Below, in pieces: positions 50,004 to 60,339 of a stretch of DNA of 64,000 nt. The stretch spans positions 1 to 64,000 of the forward strand of contig JBDXCV010000006.1 in NCBI GenBank assembly GCA_039980135.1, given 5' to 3'. The notes under the pieces were generated by a model. It was not told the DNA's origin and did no database searches. It was given only the letters and a program-made list of their open reading frames with translations. Positions within the stretch are counted from its first letter, which is position 1. The number at the start of each line of letters is the position of its first letter. The translations under genes and the position numbers were made by a program. The stretch comes from Alphaproteobacteria bacterium (GTDB lineage: Bacteria > Pseudomonadota > Alphaproteobacteria > UBA6615).

Positions 50004-50891
50004 ATGCGGGTAAACTGGTCACAATTCAAAACGGGCGGCGCGATGTCGGCGGTGGGGCATCTGGCCCTCATCGTCGTTGCCCAGTTTGGATTGCCGTTTC
50101 TGTTTACGTCGCCCCAGGTGACCGCGACGGTGATTCCGGTGGAGGTGGTGCGCATCGACGATGTGACGCGCCCGCCGGCCGCCGCAACCCCGGAACCGGA
50201 TCCCGAACCGACCCGGACCGCATCGCCGCAGCCGCCGCCGAAACCGCCGCAGCCGGTCCCCGAGCCGCCGAAACAGGCGCAACCCGAGAAGGTCGCAGCG
50301 CTCCCTGAACCGGCGCCGCCGGCGATCAAGCCCGCACCGCCGAAGGAAAAAACACCGGAACCGAAGCCGGAACCCGCGCCACAGGTCGCCAAGGTGCAGC
50401 CGAAGGCCAAGCCGAAACCGCCCGCGCCGTCGCGGAGTTTCGACAATATCCTGAAGGATCTCGCGGCGGACGATAAACCGGTCAAGACGGCGGAGCGTGC
50501 GCGCAAGCCGGAGTCGGTGCGCGAGAAGGGCAAGGAGGCTCCGCAGCAATCACAGATTGCCGAACATGCGAGTATTGCCGAACTCGATCTGCTGCGGCAG
50601 CTGATCCGCCGGCAGATTCAGGAATGCTGGAGCCCGCCGGTCGGCGCGCGCGATGCCGAGGACCTGATCGTCACGGTGCTTATCCGGGTCGATCCGCAGG
50701 GTATGGTGCGCGAGGCCACGGTTGTCGACGCACCGTTGATGGGGCTCGACCGTTACTTTCAGTCGGCGGCCGAGGCCGCGCGCCGCGCCGTGTTGAACGA
50801 CAGATGCCAACCCTTGCAGTTGCCGGCCGACAAATACGAGATCTGGAAAGAAATCCGGTTCAACTTCGACCCAAGTAAAATGCTGAGCTAG
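50004..50891 (+). CDS. tolA: Tol-Pal periplasm-spanning protein TolA
   Basis: A 295-residue protein anchored by one segment (SAVGHLALIVVAQFGLPFLF), with a periplasmic linker of about 130 residues that is Pro/Glu/Lys-rich (EPDPEPTRTASPQPPPKPPQ) rather than the long alpha-helix of E. coli TolA. The C-terminal domain (LLRQLIRRQIQECWSPPVGA) binds TolB/Pal. It starts 20 bp after tolR. Short polyproline runs make it an EF-P client. Confidence 0.93.
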   Translation: MRVNWSQFKTGGAMSAVGHLALIVVAQFGLPFLFTSPQVTATVIPVEVVRIDDVTRPPAAATPEPDPEPTRTASPQPPPKPPQPVPEPPKQAQPEKVAALPEPAPPAIKPAPPKEKTPEPKPEPAPQVAKVQPKAKPKPPAPSRSFDNILKDLAADDKPVKTAERARKPESVREKGKEAPQQSQIAEHASIAELDLLRQLIRRQIQECWSPPVGARDAEDLIVTVLIRVDPQGMVREATVVDAPLMGLDRYFQSAAEAARRAVLNDRCQPLQLPADKYEIWKEIRFNFDPSKMLS

Positions 50892-50894
50892 CCG

Positions 50895-52247
50895 ATGATG
50901 ATGACCAAACCCGCCATCCGAATGTTCCTCGCTACACTCTTCGGGGCGATGATCTTGGCGCTGCCGGCGCTTCCCGCACGGGCCGAGCTGACGGTGGACA
51001 TTACTCAGGGAAATATCGAGCCGCTGCCGATCGCGGTGCCGAACTTTATCGCGTCCGAAGATGTCGCGCGCCGGTTCAGCATCGATATCGCCCAGGTCAT
51101 TTCGGACAATCTGGAGCGTTCGGGACTGTTCCGGCCGATCGACAAACAGGCCTTCATTTCCCAGCCGCAAAGCCTGGGTGTGAACCCGCGCTTCGCCAAC
51201 TGGAAACCTCTGAATGCCCAGGCGCTGGTCGTTGGCGAGGTCAACATCGAGCCGAACGGCGCCCTGCGCGCCTCGTTCAGGCTTTGGGATGTGTTTGCGG
51301 AAAACCAGATGACGGGGCTGAGCCTGACCACCACCCAGGCGAACTGGCGCCGAGTGGCGCACATCATCTCCGATACGATCTATGAGCGGATCACGGGCGA
51401 GGCCGGCTATTTCGACACGCGCATCGTGTATATCGCCGAGAACGGTCCGTCCGACCGACGGGTCAAGCGCCTGTCGATCATGGACCAGGACGGCGCCAAT
51501 CACCGCTTCCTGACCGATGGCCAGACGCTCGTGCTCACGCCGCGCTTCTCGCCGACCCAGCAGGAAATCACCTATCTCGCCTATTTCAACGATCAGCCGC
51601 GCGTGTATCTGTTCAACATCGACACCGGCGAGCAGGAACTGCTGGGCGATTTTCCGGGCATGACCTTTGCGCCGCGATTCTCTCCCGACGGTGACAGCGT
51701 GATCATGAGTTTCGCCCAGGACGGGAATTCCGATATCCATGTCATGGACCTGCGCACCCGCCGGGTGCGACGGCTGACCGATAATCCGGCGATCGATACC
51801 GGGCCTTCCTATGCGCCGGACGGGCGCAAGATCGTCTTCGAATCCGACCGCGGCGGCAGCCAGCAACTCTATGTCATGGATTCCGACGGCGGCGGGCAGC
51901 AACGAATCAGTTTCGGCGACGGCCGCTACGGCACACCTGTCTGGTCGCCGCGCGGTGACCTCATCGCCTTCACCAAGATTTTCCGGGGCACATTCCACAT
52001 CGGCGTAATGCGCCCGGACGGCACCGGCGAGCGTCTGTTGACCCGGGGCTTCCTGGTCGAGGGGCCAACCTGGGCACCGAACGGCCGGGTTCTCATGTTC
52101 TTTCGTCAGGAAAAAAGCGATGCGCGCGGCCTGGGGGGCACGCCACGCCTGTTTTCGATCGATCTGACCGGCTTCAATGAACGCGAACTGGGGACCCCGG
52201 TCGGCGGTTCGGATCCCGCATGGTCTCCCGGGCCTCTCCGCCAATAG
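50895..52247 (+). CDS. tolB: Tol-Pal periplasmic beta-propeller TolB
   Basis: A 450-residue periplasmic protein: signal peptide ([20 protein letters not shown], then PARAEL), an N-terminal alpha/beta domain with IAVPNFIA, and a six-bladed beta-propeller with repeated motifs ([38 protein letters not shown]). It links TolA and Pal. ATG 3 bases after the tolA stop. Confidence 0.96.
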   Translation: MMMTKPAIRMFLATLFGAMILALPALPARAELTVDITQGNIEPLPIAVPNFIASEDVARRFSIDIAQVISDNLERSGLFRPIDKQAFISQPQSLGVNPRFANWKPLNAQALVVGEVNIEPNGALRASFRLWDVFAENQMTGLSLTTTQANWRRVAHIISDTIYERITGEAGYFDTRIVYIAENGPSDRRVKRLSIMDQDGANHRFLTDGQTLVLTPRFSPTQQEITYLAYFNDQPRVYLFNIDTGEQELLGDFPGMTFAPRFSPDGDSVIMSFAQDGNSDIHVMDLRTRRVRRLTDNPAIDTGPSYAPDGRKIVFESDRGGSQQLYVMDSDGGGQQRISFGDGRYGTPVWSPRGDLIAFTKIFRGTFHIGVMRPDGTGERLLTRGFLVEGPTWAPNGRVLMFFRQEKSDARGLGGTPRLFSIDLTGFNERELGTPVGGSDPAWSPGPLRQ

Positions 52248-52311
52248 TCTCAGAACGACGAAAGTGACTGAAAATACTTGTCAATTTGCGTGAATATCGC
52301 TGCGCGAAAGC

Positions 52312-52340
52312 TTGATTCCAAAAAAACAGCGACGTATAGT
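52312..52340 (+). promoter_or_regulatory. Sigma-70-type promoter for pal
   Basis: TTGATT (52312-52317), exactly 17 bp, TATAGT (52335-52340). Predicted start about 52347, giving a 150-base leader before pal. The 248-bp tolB-pal gap has no gene. Pal is the most abundant member of the complex, so a separate promoter makes sense. Confidence 0.65.
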
Positions 52341-52495
52341 TCGGCAGTCTGCGGGCGTGGCTTCATTGGGCCAGTCAGTGGTTGCGCAATTATTCTGCAC
52401 CGTCAGGTGTGACGCACGATATCAGGTTGTTCCGTTTATCGGGATTCCGTCATGGGCGGCTTGTGATCGTGACATTTCGGCTTAAGGAGTCACCC

Positions 52496-53008
52496 ATGCG
52501 ATTTAACATTCCCGGCCTGGTGGTAGCGGCCTTCGTTCTTGCCGCCTGTTCCTCTACGGGCGACGAAAGTGCCAACACGGGCAGCACCGGCGCATCCAGC
52601 TCCGGCGGCGGCAATCAGACCGCCACGGCACCGACCGGTCCCAAGCCCGGTTCCCAGATCGATCTCGAGGTCAATGTCGGCGACCGCGTCTTCTTCGATT
52701 TCGACAAGTCGAACCTGTCGGCCGATGCCCGCACCGCGGTTGAGCGCTGGGCAGCCTGGCTCAAGACCTATCCCGCGAACAAGGTCGTGGTCGAGGGGCA
52801 TGCGGACGAACGCGGTACGCGCGAATACAACCTGGCGCTCGGCGAGCGTCGTGCAGATTCGGCGCGCGACTATCTGGTCTCCCTCGGGATCGACCCGAAC
52901 CGGGTGCGGATTGTGAGCTTCGGCAAGGAACGTCCTGTCGTTCCGGGCTCGAACGAAAGCGCGTGGGCGCAGAACCGCCGCGCGGTCGTGGTGATCAGCA
53001 CCAACTAG
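52496..53008 (+). CDS. pal: Peptidoglycan-associated lipoprotein Pal
   Basis: A 170-residue outer-membrane lipoprotein. The lipobox is VLAAC with Cys18, followed by a Ser/Thr/Gly-rich tether and an OmpA-like domain (VFFDFDKSNLSADARTAVE; VVVEGHADERGTREYNLALG; RVRIVSFGKERPV) that binds meso-diaminopimelate. TTAAGGAG precedes the ATG by 7 bases; the frame is open 114 bases upstream but the signal peptide fixes this start. Confidence 0.96.
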   Translation: MRFNIPGLVVAAFVLAACSSTGDESANTGSTGASSSGGGNQTATAPTGPKPGSQIDLEVNVGDRVFFDFDKSNLSADARTAVERWAAWLKTYPANKVVVEGHADERGTREYNLALGERRADSARDYLVSLGIDPNRVRIVSFGKERPVVPGSNESAWAQNRRAVVVISTN

Positions 53009-53034
53009 CGTTCGCCTGTTCGTTCCAAAACGAT

Positions 53035-53060
53035 ACGCCCCGGGTCATCCGGGGCGTTTT
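53035..53060 (+). terminator. Intrinsic terminator of pal
   Basis: ACGCCCCGG-GTCAT-CCGGGGCGT followed by TTTCGTTTT; a 9-bp perfect stem 27 bases after the pal stop. It isolates pal from cpoB. Confidence 0.88.
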
Positions 53061-53217
53061 CGTTTTCCCGGTATGTTTTCGTTTCCGGGGCGCCATGCCA
53101 TAGTTTCGCCGAATTGGGTGGCGATTCTTGGCGCAGTGAAATTGCGGCAAAGGTTGCCGGGGCCCGCACGGGCCAGCGATACCCTTCCACCCGTCAACAT
53201 CAACGGACCGCGTCGTC

Positions 53218-54234
53218 ATGTTGAAGCCTCTTCGGATTATTGTGCCCGCCGGCCTTTCGCTGCTGCTCGTCCTGTCGAGCGGCGCGGCGCTGGCCCAGTC
53301 CAACGATGTGCGTGGACTGGCCGATACGGTCTCGCGCCTGGAACGCCAACTGCAGGCCCTGGAACGCAACGTGTATCGCGACGGGCCGCCCCCGGCGACG
53401 CCATCGGGACCCCCGACAGCCGGTGCGCCATCCGTCGCTCCGCCGTCGGGGACGGCATTGTCCAACCTTCAGGTCACGACAGACGGTCTGGAAGAGCAGT
53501 TGCGCCGGCTGACCGGACAGGTCGAGCAGCTGGATTTCCAGGTCCGCCAGATGAACCAGCGCATGGACCGGCTGGTGTCGGACGTCGATTTCAGGCTCCG
53601 CGCTCTCGAAGGGGGTACCGGTGAGGCGACCGCGACCGGTTCGACGGCACCTGTCGCCCCTGCCGCGCCGCGTTCACCGGGCGAGGTGACGGTCGAGCGC
53701 GGCGGCAACCCGGGCGCCCCCCGGGTGTTCGGCACTCTGACCGAGACGCAATTGCGCAATGCGGGGGTCGAGACCGCGCCGGTCGGCGCGCAGACCGCCA
53801 GCGCCGATCCCGCCGCGCAAGTGCCGTCGCCGGCCAGCTTGCCGGCGGGCAGCCCGCGTGATCAGTATGACTTCGCCTACAAGTTCCTGCTGCAACGCGA
53901 TTTCGAGAGCGCCGAGACCGCGCTCAGCTCGTTTGTCGCGGCAAATCCCGAAGATTCGCTGGCCGGGAACGCGCAGTACTGGCTGGGTGAGACCTATTAT
54001 GTGCGCGGTGATTACCCGACCGCCGCCCGCGCCTTTGCCGAGGGTTTCCAGCGCTATCCCGACAGCGCCAAGGCGCCCGACAACCTGCTGAAATTAGGCA
54101 TGTCCCTGGCGCAGCTCCAACAGAATTCGGATGCCTGTATCACGCTGAAGAAATTGCGGGTGGAATATCCCGACGCGCCCACCAGCATTGTCCAGCGTGC
54201 CGATCGGGAGATCGGCCGGCTGCAGTGCCCGTAG
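53218..54234 (+). CDS. cpoB: Tol-Pal accessory protein CpoB (YbgF)
   Basis: A 338-residue periplasmic protein. Signal peptide PLRIIVPAGLSLLLVLSSGA; a coiled coil (LEEQLRRLTGQVEQLDFQVR) that trimerises; a flexible stretch; and C-terminal TPR repeats beginning DQYDFAYKFLLQRDFESAET and NAQYWLGETYYVRGDYPTAA. It coordinates cell-wall synthesis with outer-membrane constriction. The stop overlaps the tilS start by 10 bases. Confidence 0.93.
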   Translation: MLKPLRIIVPAGLSLLLVLSSGAALAQSNDVRGLADTVSRLERQLQALERNVYRDGPPPATPSGPPTAGAPSVAPPSGTALSNLQVTTDGLEEQLRRLTGQVEQLDFQVRQMNQRMDRLVSDVDFRLRALEGGTGEATATGSTAPVAPAAPRSPGEVTVERGGNPGAPRVFGTLTETQLRNAGVETAPVGAQTASADPAAQVPSPASLPAGSPRDQYDFAYKFLLQRDFESAETALSSFVAANPEDSLAGNAQYWLGETYYVRGDYPTAARAFAEGFQRYPDSAKAPDNLLKLGMSLAQLQQNSDACITLKKLRVEYPDAPTSIVQRADREIGRLQCP

Positions 54235-55613
54235 CCGCTCGACCCGTTTCTCCGAACCCGGTGGCGCACGCCACCGATGGTAGCGCCGCGCCGATCCGTG
54301 CTGACGATTTCGCGGCCCGCATGCTGCGCCTGGGGCCGTTCGAGAAACGCCCGCATCTGGCGCTCGGCGTATCGGGCGGGCGCGACAGCCTGGCGATGGC
54401 CTTGCTGGCCGCCGACTGGGCGGCCGCGCGACAGGGCCGGGTGACCGCGGTCACGCTCGACCATGGCCTACGTGCCGAATCGGCTGCCGAAGCCGAGCAA
54501 GTCGCTACCTGGATGGCGCGACGCGGAATCCCCCACCACACGCTCACCTGGGCGGGATCGCCGGGCGGCGGTGCCAGCGAGGCCGCTGCTCGGACCGCGC
54601 GCTACGCGCTGCTTGAGGCGTTCTGCCGGGAACACGGCATTCTGCATCTGCTCGTCGGCCATCATCGCGACGACCAGCTGGAAACACGGGCGATGCGCCG
54701 TGCGCGCGCGAGCGGCGCGTTCGGCCGGGCCGGGATGCCGTCGGTTCGGGAACTGGCGCATGCGCGGGTCCTGCGGCCGTTGCTCGAGGTGCCGCGCGTG
54801 CGGATCACCGCGACATTGCAGGCATATGGTCAGGACTGGGTCGAGGACCCGAGCAACCGGGACACGCGGTTTGCCCGCGCCCGCATGCGGATGGGTCGAT
54901 CAGCCATGGCGTCCGGTGCGCGCGAAGAGGACGGGGAAGCGGCCCGGGCGCGGGTCGGGATGGAACGCGCGCTCTCCCGGATCGCGGGACGGGCCGTTGC
55001 CGTTCATCCCGCCGGCTTTGCGACGCTCGATCCCGCGTCGCTCGATACCACCGACCGGGAGACAGGTGTGCGGCTGATCGCCAACCTGGTGACCTGCATC
55101 GGCGGACGCGTCTACGCGCCGCGGGGCGCGGGTCTCAAGCGGCTGGCGGAAAGATTGACGGGCGACGGCCTCAACGGCGGCGCGACCCTGGGCGGCTGTA
55201 TCGTGCGACCGGCCCGTGACGGGCGGGTGTGTTTCATGCGTGAACCGGCGGTGATCGAGGCGCCTCGCCAGTTGATGGGTGCGGAGCCTACGGATGGGGC
55301 GCTGGATTGGGACGGGCGTTTTCGGCTGTCGTTTCCCGCGCGCGATGATGCGGGAGCGGCGACGGCGTGCGGCGGGGAAATGCAGCTCGGCAGCGTCGGG
55401 CAATTTGTGTCGCAGGGCGTACCGGCGCACCCGGAATCGCCGCGTTTTGACACGCTACCCCACGCCGTCCGGGCGACCCTGCCAGCCATTTGCCGTGACG
55501 GTCATTTCCATAAGTGCGGGATGGCATATTCGCGAGAAACCGGTCTCAGTCTGGCAAATGCCCGCTTTGCACCGCAAAATCCGGTCGCGGGGGCCGTTTT
55601 CGCAACAAGTTGA
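54225..55613 (+). CDS. tilS: tRNA(Ile)-lysidine synthetase
   Basis: A 462-residue ATP-pyrophosphatase that converts cytidine 34 of tRNA-Ile(CAU) to lysidine. The PP-loop is LGVSGGRDSLAM (47-58); TLDHGLRAES and HHRDDQLETRAMR are the family motifs. The C-terminal region is long and Gly/Arg-rich. Start is a GTG inside cpoB; in-frame alternatives (GTG 54261) exist and the ribosome site is weak. Confidence 0.92.
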   Translation: MPVAARPVSPNPVAHATDGSAAPIRADDFAARMLRLGPFEKRPHLALGVSGGRDSLAMALLAADWAAARQGRVTAVTLDHGLRAESAAEAEQVATWMARRGIPHHTLTWAGSPGGGASEAAARTARYALLEAFCREHGILHLLVGHHRDDQLETRAMRRARASGAFGRAGMPSVRELAHARVLRPLLEVPRVRITATLQAYGQDWVEDPSNRDTRFARARMRMGRSAMASGAREEDGEAARARVGMERALSRIAGRAVAVHPAGFATLDPASLDTTDRETGVRLIANLVTCIGGRVYAPRGAGLKRLAERLTGDGLNGGATLGGCIVRPARDGRVCFMREPAVIEAPRQLMGAEPTDGALDWDGRFRLSFPARDDAGAATACGGEMQLGSVGQFVSQGVPAHPESPRFDTLPHAVRATLPAICRDGHFHKCGMAYSRETGLSLANARFAPQNPVAGAVFATS

Positions 55614-55637
55614 TAATCTTCACACTCGTATTATAGG
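55610..55637 (+). promoter_or_regulatory. Possible promoter for ftsH
   Basis: TTGATA (55610-55615), 16-bp spacer, TATAGG (55632-55637), starting over the tilS stop and 140 bp before ftsH. It resembles a sigma-70 promoter; a heat-shock promoter could also be present but I see no good RpoH match. Confidence 0.5.
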
Positions 55638-55776
55638 GGCGTTTTTCGCATTGCCCTCGGGGGCTTGGCGCACCATGTTAGTGGCTGTAAAGGTTCCAAT
55701 GTAATTCACAGCAGCTGAGGTCGCCGGGCGTATTCGGCGACGCTGGTCCAGATGGTCATTTGATCGGAGAAGGTCT

Positions 55777-57705
55777 TTGAACAATTTCGGTAGAAACATC
55801 GCGCTGTGGGTCATCATCGCCTTGCTGGTCGTGGCGCTGTTCAACCTGTTCCAGAGTTCGGGCCGCCAGGGCGCCGAACAGCAGCTGGCCTTCTCTGACT
55901 TCATGGGCCAGGTCGAGACCGATCAGGTCGCGGATGTCACCATCCAGGGCAATGACATCAAGGGCACGCTGCGCAACGGGACCGCTTTCACGACCTATGC
56001 GCCGAACGACCCGAATCTCGTATCGACCCTTTCCGAACATGGCGTTCGCATCACCGCCGCGCCGCAGGAAGAAGCGAACTTCCTGGTCCGTACGCTGCTG
56101 AGCTGGCTGCCGTTCATTGTCATCGTCGGCATCTGGGTGTTTTTCATGCGCCAGATGCAGGGTGGCAGCGGCCGCGCGATGGGCTTCGGCAAGTCGCGCG
56201 CCAAGATGCTGACCGAGAAGACCGGCCGCGTCACATTCGAGGATGTTGCGGGTGTCGAGGAGGCCAAGCAGGAGGTCGAGGAGGTCGTCGAATTTCTGCG
56301 CGACCCCCAGAAGTTCCAGCGGCTCGGCGGGCAGATCCCCAAGGGCGTGTTGCTGGTCGGCCCTCCGGGCACGGGCAAGACATTGCTGGCGCGCGCGATC
56401 GCGGGCGAGGCGAATGTTCCCTTCTTCACCATCTCCGGCTCCGACTTCGTCGAGATGTTCGTCGGCGTCGGTGCCAGCCGCGTCCGCGACATGTTCGAAC
56501 AGGGCAAGAAGAATGCGCCCTGCATCATCTTCATCGACGAACTCGACGCCGTGGGTCGCCATCGCGGTGCGGGCCTGGGCGGCGGCAACGACGAGCGTGA
56601 ACAGACTCTGAACCAGCTGCTCGTCGAGATGGATGGCTTCGAGACCAATGAAGGTGTGATCCTGGTGGCGGCGACGAACCGTCCGGACGTGCTCGATCCG
56701 GCGCTTTTGCGTCCGGGCCGGTTCGACCGTCAGGTCGTGGTGCCGAACCCGGATATCATCGGCCGCGAGAAAATTCTCAAGGTGCATATGCGCAAGGTGC
56801 CGCTGGCGCCCGACGTGAACGCCAAGACCATCGCCCGCGGCACGCCGGGGTTCTCTGGCGCCGATCTGGCGAACCTGGTGAACGAGGCGGCGCTGATCGC
56901 GGCGCGCAAGAGCCGGCGCATGGTGACCATGGCCGAGTTCGAGGACGCCAAGGACAAGGTGCTGATGGGCGCCGAACGCCGTTCGATGGTGATGACCGAG
57001 GACGAAAAGAAGCTCACGGCCTATCACGAGGCCGGACATGCGCTGGTCGGCATGCACATGGATGGCTGCGACCCGCTGCACAAGGTCACGATTATCCCGC
57101 GCGGACGGGCCCTGGGCGTCACCATGTCGCTGCCCGAGCGAGATCGCTACACCTACTCGATCTACGAACTGAAGGCGAAGCTGGCCATGATGTTCGGCGG
57201 ACGTGCCGCGGAGGAGATCATTTTCGGCAAGGAACACGTCACGACCGGTGCCGGCAACGACATCAAGGAAGCGACCAACCTGGCCCGCCGAATGATCACG
57301 GAGTACGGGTTCAGCGAGAAGCTTGGCCCGCTGCGTTACGAGGACAATCAGGAAGAGGTCTTCCTCGGCCATTCGGTGTCCCAGCACAAGAACGTCTCGG
57401 ACGCGACCGCGAAGGTCATCGACGAGGAAATCCGGGCGCTCATCGACGCGGCGGAATCGGACGCGATGCGAATTCTGACCGAACAGATCGAGGATTTGCA
57501 CACGATTTCCAACGGCCTGCTCGAATATGAGACCTTGTCGGCCGATGAGGTGAATGCGCTCCTCCGGGGCGACAGCATCGACCGGTCGGACGACGAAGAG
57601 GATTCCGCGGGAAGCCCGCGTTCGTCGGTTCCGACGAGCGGTACGGCGAACAAGAAAGACCGGCCGAGCGGCGGCATGGAGCCGGAGCCGCAGCCTCAGG
57701 GCTAG
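55777..57705 (+). CDS. ftsH: ATP-dependent zinc metalloprotease FtsH
   Basis: A 642-residue membrane-bound AAA protease for quality control and turnover of regulators. Two membrane segments (about 8-25, 107-126), Walker A GPPGTGKT (195-202), Walker [12 protein letters not shown], the second region of homology [18 protein letters not shown], and zinc site HEAGH at 417-421. The start is TTG at 55777 behind GGAGAAGG; the N-terminus [20 protein letters not shown] is standard. C-terminal tail is Ser/Asp/Pro-rich. Confidence 0.97.
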   Translation: MNNFGRNIALWVIIALLVVALFNLFQSSGRQGAEQQLAFSDFMGQVETDQVADVTIQGNDIKGTLRNGTAFTTYAPNDPNLVSTLSEHGVRITAAPQEEANFLVRTLLSWLPFIVIVGIWVFFMRQMQGGSGRAMGFGKSRAKMLTEKTGRVTFEDVAGVEEAKQEVEEVVEFLRDPQKFQRLGGQIPKGVLLVGPPGTGKTLLARAIAGEANVPFFTISGSDFVEMFVGVGASRVRDMFEQGKKNAPCIIFIDELDAVGRHRGAGLGGGNDEREQTLNQLLVEMDGFETNEGVILVAATNRPDVLDPALLRPGRFDRQVVVPNPDIIGREKILKVHMRKVPLAPDVNAKTIARGTPGFSGADLANLVNEAALIAARKSRRMVTMAEFEDAKDKVLMGAERRSMVMTEDEKKLTAYHEAGHALVGMHMDGCDPLHKVTIIPRGRALGVTMSLPERDRYTYSIYELKAKLAMMFGGRAAEEIIFGKEHVTTGAGNDIKEATNLARRMITEYGFSEKLGPLRYEDNQEEVFLGHSVSQHKNVSDATAKVIDEEIRALIDAAESDAMRILTEQIEDLHTISNGLLEYETLSADEVNALLRGDSIDRSDDEEDSAGSPRSSVPTSGTANKKDRPSGGMEPEPQPQG

Positions 57706-57726
57706 GCCGGTATCGGGGGCAGGCAG

Positions 57727-58893
57727 ATGCCGAACGGCCCGATCGAGACACAATCCCTGGGGGCTTTCACGGCGAAGCGAGAGCCCCTGTTGGAATCCGC
57801 CACAGGCACGAGCCGCCTGCGCCTGACCCCGACCGGACTGGTATCCGGCGATCCCGCGATCAGATTGTGCGACGCCGGGGCCGGGCTTGCGCTGGCCGGC
57901 GGTCCCCTCGGATTTACGCATGCGCACATCACGGGCACGGACGCGCCCGAGGCGTCGGAGGGCGGCCGGCCCTTGTCCGCCTCCGAACTCCTGCGCTGGG
58001 CGACCCAGGCGGCGCGCGAAGGCGCGGAAGGCCCGGCGGCGCTGATCGCACGGGTATCGCGACCGCGACCGGATGTTGCAGGCCTCGCATTGAGTGGCGG
58101 CGGCGCGCGGACGCGGATCATGGCGGTGTGCAATGTCACGCCCGACAGCTTCTCGGATGGCGGTGATCATGCCACGCCGGAACGGGCGATCGGGTTTGCC
58201 CGGGCGCAGATGGCGGACGGCGCGGACATCATCGATGTCGGGGGAGAATCGACGCGGCCGGGCGCGGCGCCGGTCGGCCTGGACGAAGAACTCTCGCGGG
58301 TGATGCCGGTCATCGACGCGCTGGTCGCACACGGCATTCCCGTCTCGGTCGATACGCGGCGCGCCGGGGTGATGCGCGCGGCCATCGACGCCGGGGTGTC
58401 CCTCATCAACGATGTGAGCGCGCTGGGCGACGACCCGGATGCGCTGGCGGTTGTCGCGGCGTCGGACACGCCGGTGATCCTGATGCACATGCAGGGGCAG
58501 CCGGGGGATATGCAGGACGATCCGACCTATGCGGATGTGGTGCACGAGGTCTATGACGCGCTGGCGGCGCGTGTGGATGCCTGTCTCGACGCGGGAATTG
58601 CGCCCGACCGGATCACGATCGACCCGGGTTTCGGGTTCGGCAAGACCGTCGATCATAATGCCGCGTTGCTGGCGGGGCTGGCCCAGTTCCACGGGCTTGG
58701 GTGTCCGATCGCGGTCGGGCTGTCGCGCAAGAGTTTCATCGGGGCCCTCACAGGCGTGGAAGACCCCCGGGACCGGGTTCCGGGTTCAATTGCGGCGGCG
58801 CTGTTGGCGATCGACCGGGGCGCGCAGATCGTGCGGGTGCATGATGTGGCGGCGACCCGGCAAGCCTTCGATGTATGGCGGGCGGCGCTCTAG
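57727..58893 (+). CDS. folP: Dihydropteroate synthase with N-terminal extension
   Basis: A 388-residue folate enzyme joining p-aminobenzoate and dihydropterin pyrophosphate. The TIM-barrel core starts at about residue 130 with IMAVCNVTPDSFSDGG; then IIDVGGESTRPGA, SVDTRRAGVM, LINDVSALG, IDPGFGFGKT and the AVGLSRKSF loop. About 125 residues before the core have no domain I recognise, although such extensions occur in related bacteria. It follows ftsH by 21 bp. Confidence 0.92.
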   Translation: MPNGPIETQSLGAFTAKREPLLESATGTSRLRLTPTGLVSGDPAIRLCDAGAGLALAGGPLGFTHAHITGTDAPEASEGGRPLSASELLRWATQAAREGAEGPAALIARVSRPRPDVAGLALSGGGARTRIMAVCNVTPDSFSDGGDHATPERAIGFARAQMADGADIIDVGGESTRPGAAPVGLDEELSRVMPVIDALVAHGIPVSVDTRRAGVMRAAIDAGVSLINDVSALGDDPDALAVVAASDTPVILMHMQGQPGDMQDDPTYADVVHEVYDALAARVDACLDAGIAPDRITIDPGFGFGKTVDHNAALLAGLAQFHGLGCPIAVGLSRKSFIGALTGVEDPRDRVPGSIAAALLAIDRGAQIVRVHDVAATRQAFDVWRAAL

Positions 58894-58909
58894 CGACGAT
58901 ATGACAAGA

Positions 58910-58940
58910 TTGTTAACGGTCGCGGGCACGGTGCTATAAG
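58910..58940 (+). promoter_or_regulatory. Possible promoter for glmM
   Basis: TATAAG (58935-58940) is a good -10; TTGTTA (58910-58915) lies 19 bp upstream, or TTAACG with 16 bp. It lies in the 77-bp folP-glmM gap. Confidence 0.45.
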
Positions 58941-58970
58941 TCGGGTCTTCGATATGTTCGGGATTTGACG

Positions 58971-60320
58971 ATGGCACGAAAGCTTTTCGGCACCGACGGC
59001 ATCCGCGGCAAGGCCAATCACGAGCCGATGACCGCCGAGACCGCGTTACACGTTGCGATGGCGGCTGGCCATCGCTTTACACGTGGCGATCACCGCCACC
59101 TCGTGATCATCGGCAAGGACACGCGGCTGAGCAACTACATGCTCGAGCCGGCGATGCAGGCCGGGTTTACGGCGATGGGGATGGACGTCGTGCTGGTCGG
59201 CCCGATGCCGACCCCGGCGGTCGCCATGCTGACGCGGACCCTGCGCGCCGATCTCGGGGTCGTGTTGTCGGCCTCGCATAATCCATTCGAGGACAACGGC
59301 ATCAAACTTTTCGGTCCGGACGGCTTCAAGCTTTCCGACACGGTGGAGGAAGAGATCGAGGCGCTGGTCGAGAACGGGTTGCTCGATCACCTGGCCGATG
59401 CCAGCAGCCTCGGACGCGCGCGGCGACTGGAAGATGCGCCGGGCCGCTACATCGAATTCGTCAAACACACTTTCCCGCGTGGCCTGCGTCTCGACGGCCT
59501 CAAGCTGGTTGTCGATTGCGCAAACGGCGCGGCCTATAAGGTGGCACCCTCGGTGTTTCACGAGCTGGGCGCCGACGTCGTGCCGGTCGCGATCGATCCG
59601 GACGGGACCAACATCAACCGCGACTGCGGCGCCACGGCGACGCAAACCCTGCAGGAACAAGTGGTAGCCCATGGCGCCCATCTGGGGATCGCGCTCGACG
59701 GGGATGCCGACCGGGTGATCCTGTGCGATGAGCATGGCGAGGTCGTCGATGGCGACCAGGTAATGGCCGTTATCGCCCGGTCCTGGCAGGCGACCGGCCG
59801 GTTGCAGGGCGGCAAGGTCGTTGCAACGGTGATGTCCAACCTCGGTTTCGAGCGCTACCTGGAAACCATCGATCTGTCGATGGAACGGGCGAAGGTGGGC
59901 GACCGCTATGTCCTCGAGCGGATGCGCGCCGGCGGGTTCAATCTGGGCGGAGAGCAGTCGGGCCACATCATCCTGAGTGACTACTCGACGACCGGCGACG
60001 GGCTGATCGCTGCGCTTCAGGTGCTTGCCGCACTGGTGGAATCCGGCGTGGCCATGAGCACGCTGACAAACGTGTTCGAATCCTTTCCGCAATTGTTGCG
60101 CAATGTGCCGGCGGTCGGCACGAACGCAATGGAGCATGCGAGCGTCAAGTCCGCCGTTTCGGCGGCCGAGGAAAAACTCGGGAATGACGGGCGCGTGCTG
60201 ATCCGGCCATCGGGTACCGAGCCGGTCATTCGGGTGATGGCCGAAGGCCTCGACGCGGAGATTGTGGTTTCCGTGGTCGACGATATTGCCGGCGCAATCG
60301 CCGACGTTCCGGCCGCATAG
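58971..60320 (+). CDS. glmM: Phosphoglucosamine mutase
   Basis: A 449-residue phosphohexomutase that makes glucosamine 1-phosphate for peptidoglycan and lipopolysaccharide. The phosphoserine is Ser102 in SASHNP; the metal loop is [10 protein letters not shown]; the sugar loop GGEQSGHI and phosphate loop [11 protein letters not shown] are intact. The start at ATG 58971 is preferred to a TTG 6 bases before. Confidence 0.97.
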   Translation: MARKLFGTDGIRGKANHEPMTAETALHVAMAAGHRFTRGDHRHLVIIGKDTRLSNYMLEPAMQAGFTAMGMDVVLVGPMPTPAVAMLTRTLRADLGVVLSASHNPFEDNGIKLFGPDGFKLSDTVEEEIEALVENGLLDHLADASSLGRARRLEDAPGRYIEFVKHTFPRGLRLDGLKLVVDCANGAAYKVAPSVFHELGADVVPVAIDPDGTNINRDCGATATQTLQEQVVAHGAHLGIALDGDADRVILCDEHGEVVDGDQVMAVIARSWQATGRLQGGKVVATVMSNLGFERYLETIDLSMERAKVGDRYVLERMRAGGFNLGGEQSGHIILSDYSTTGDGLIAALQVLAALVESGVAMSTLTNVFESFPQLLRNVPAVGTNAMEHASVKSAVSAAEEKLGNDGRVLIRPSGTEPVIRVMAEGLDAEIVVSVVDDIAGAIADVPAA

Positions 60321-60339
60321 CGCGAGGCCCGATCTCAAC

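Noticed and set aside
55756-58692. 978-codon open frame on the - strand across ftsH and folP
   Set aside because: It covers two certain genes in antisense and reads as low-complexity Arg/Asp/His protein with no motif.
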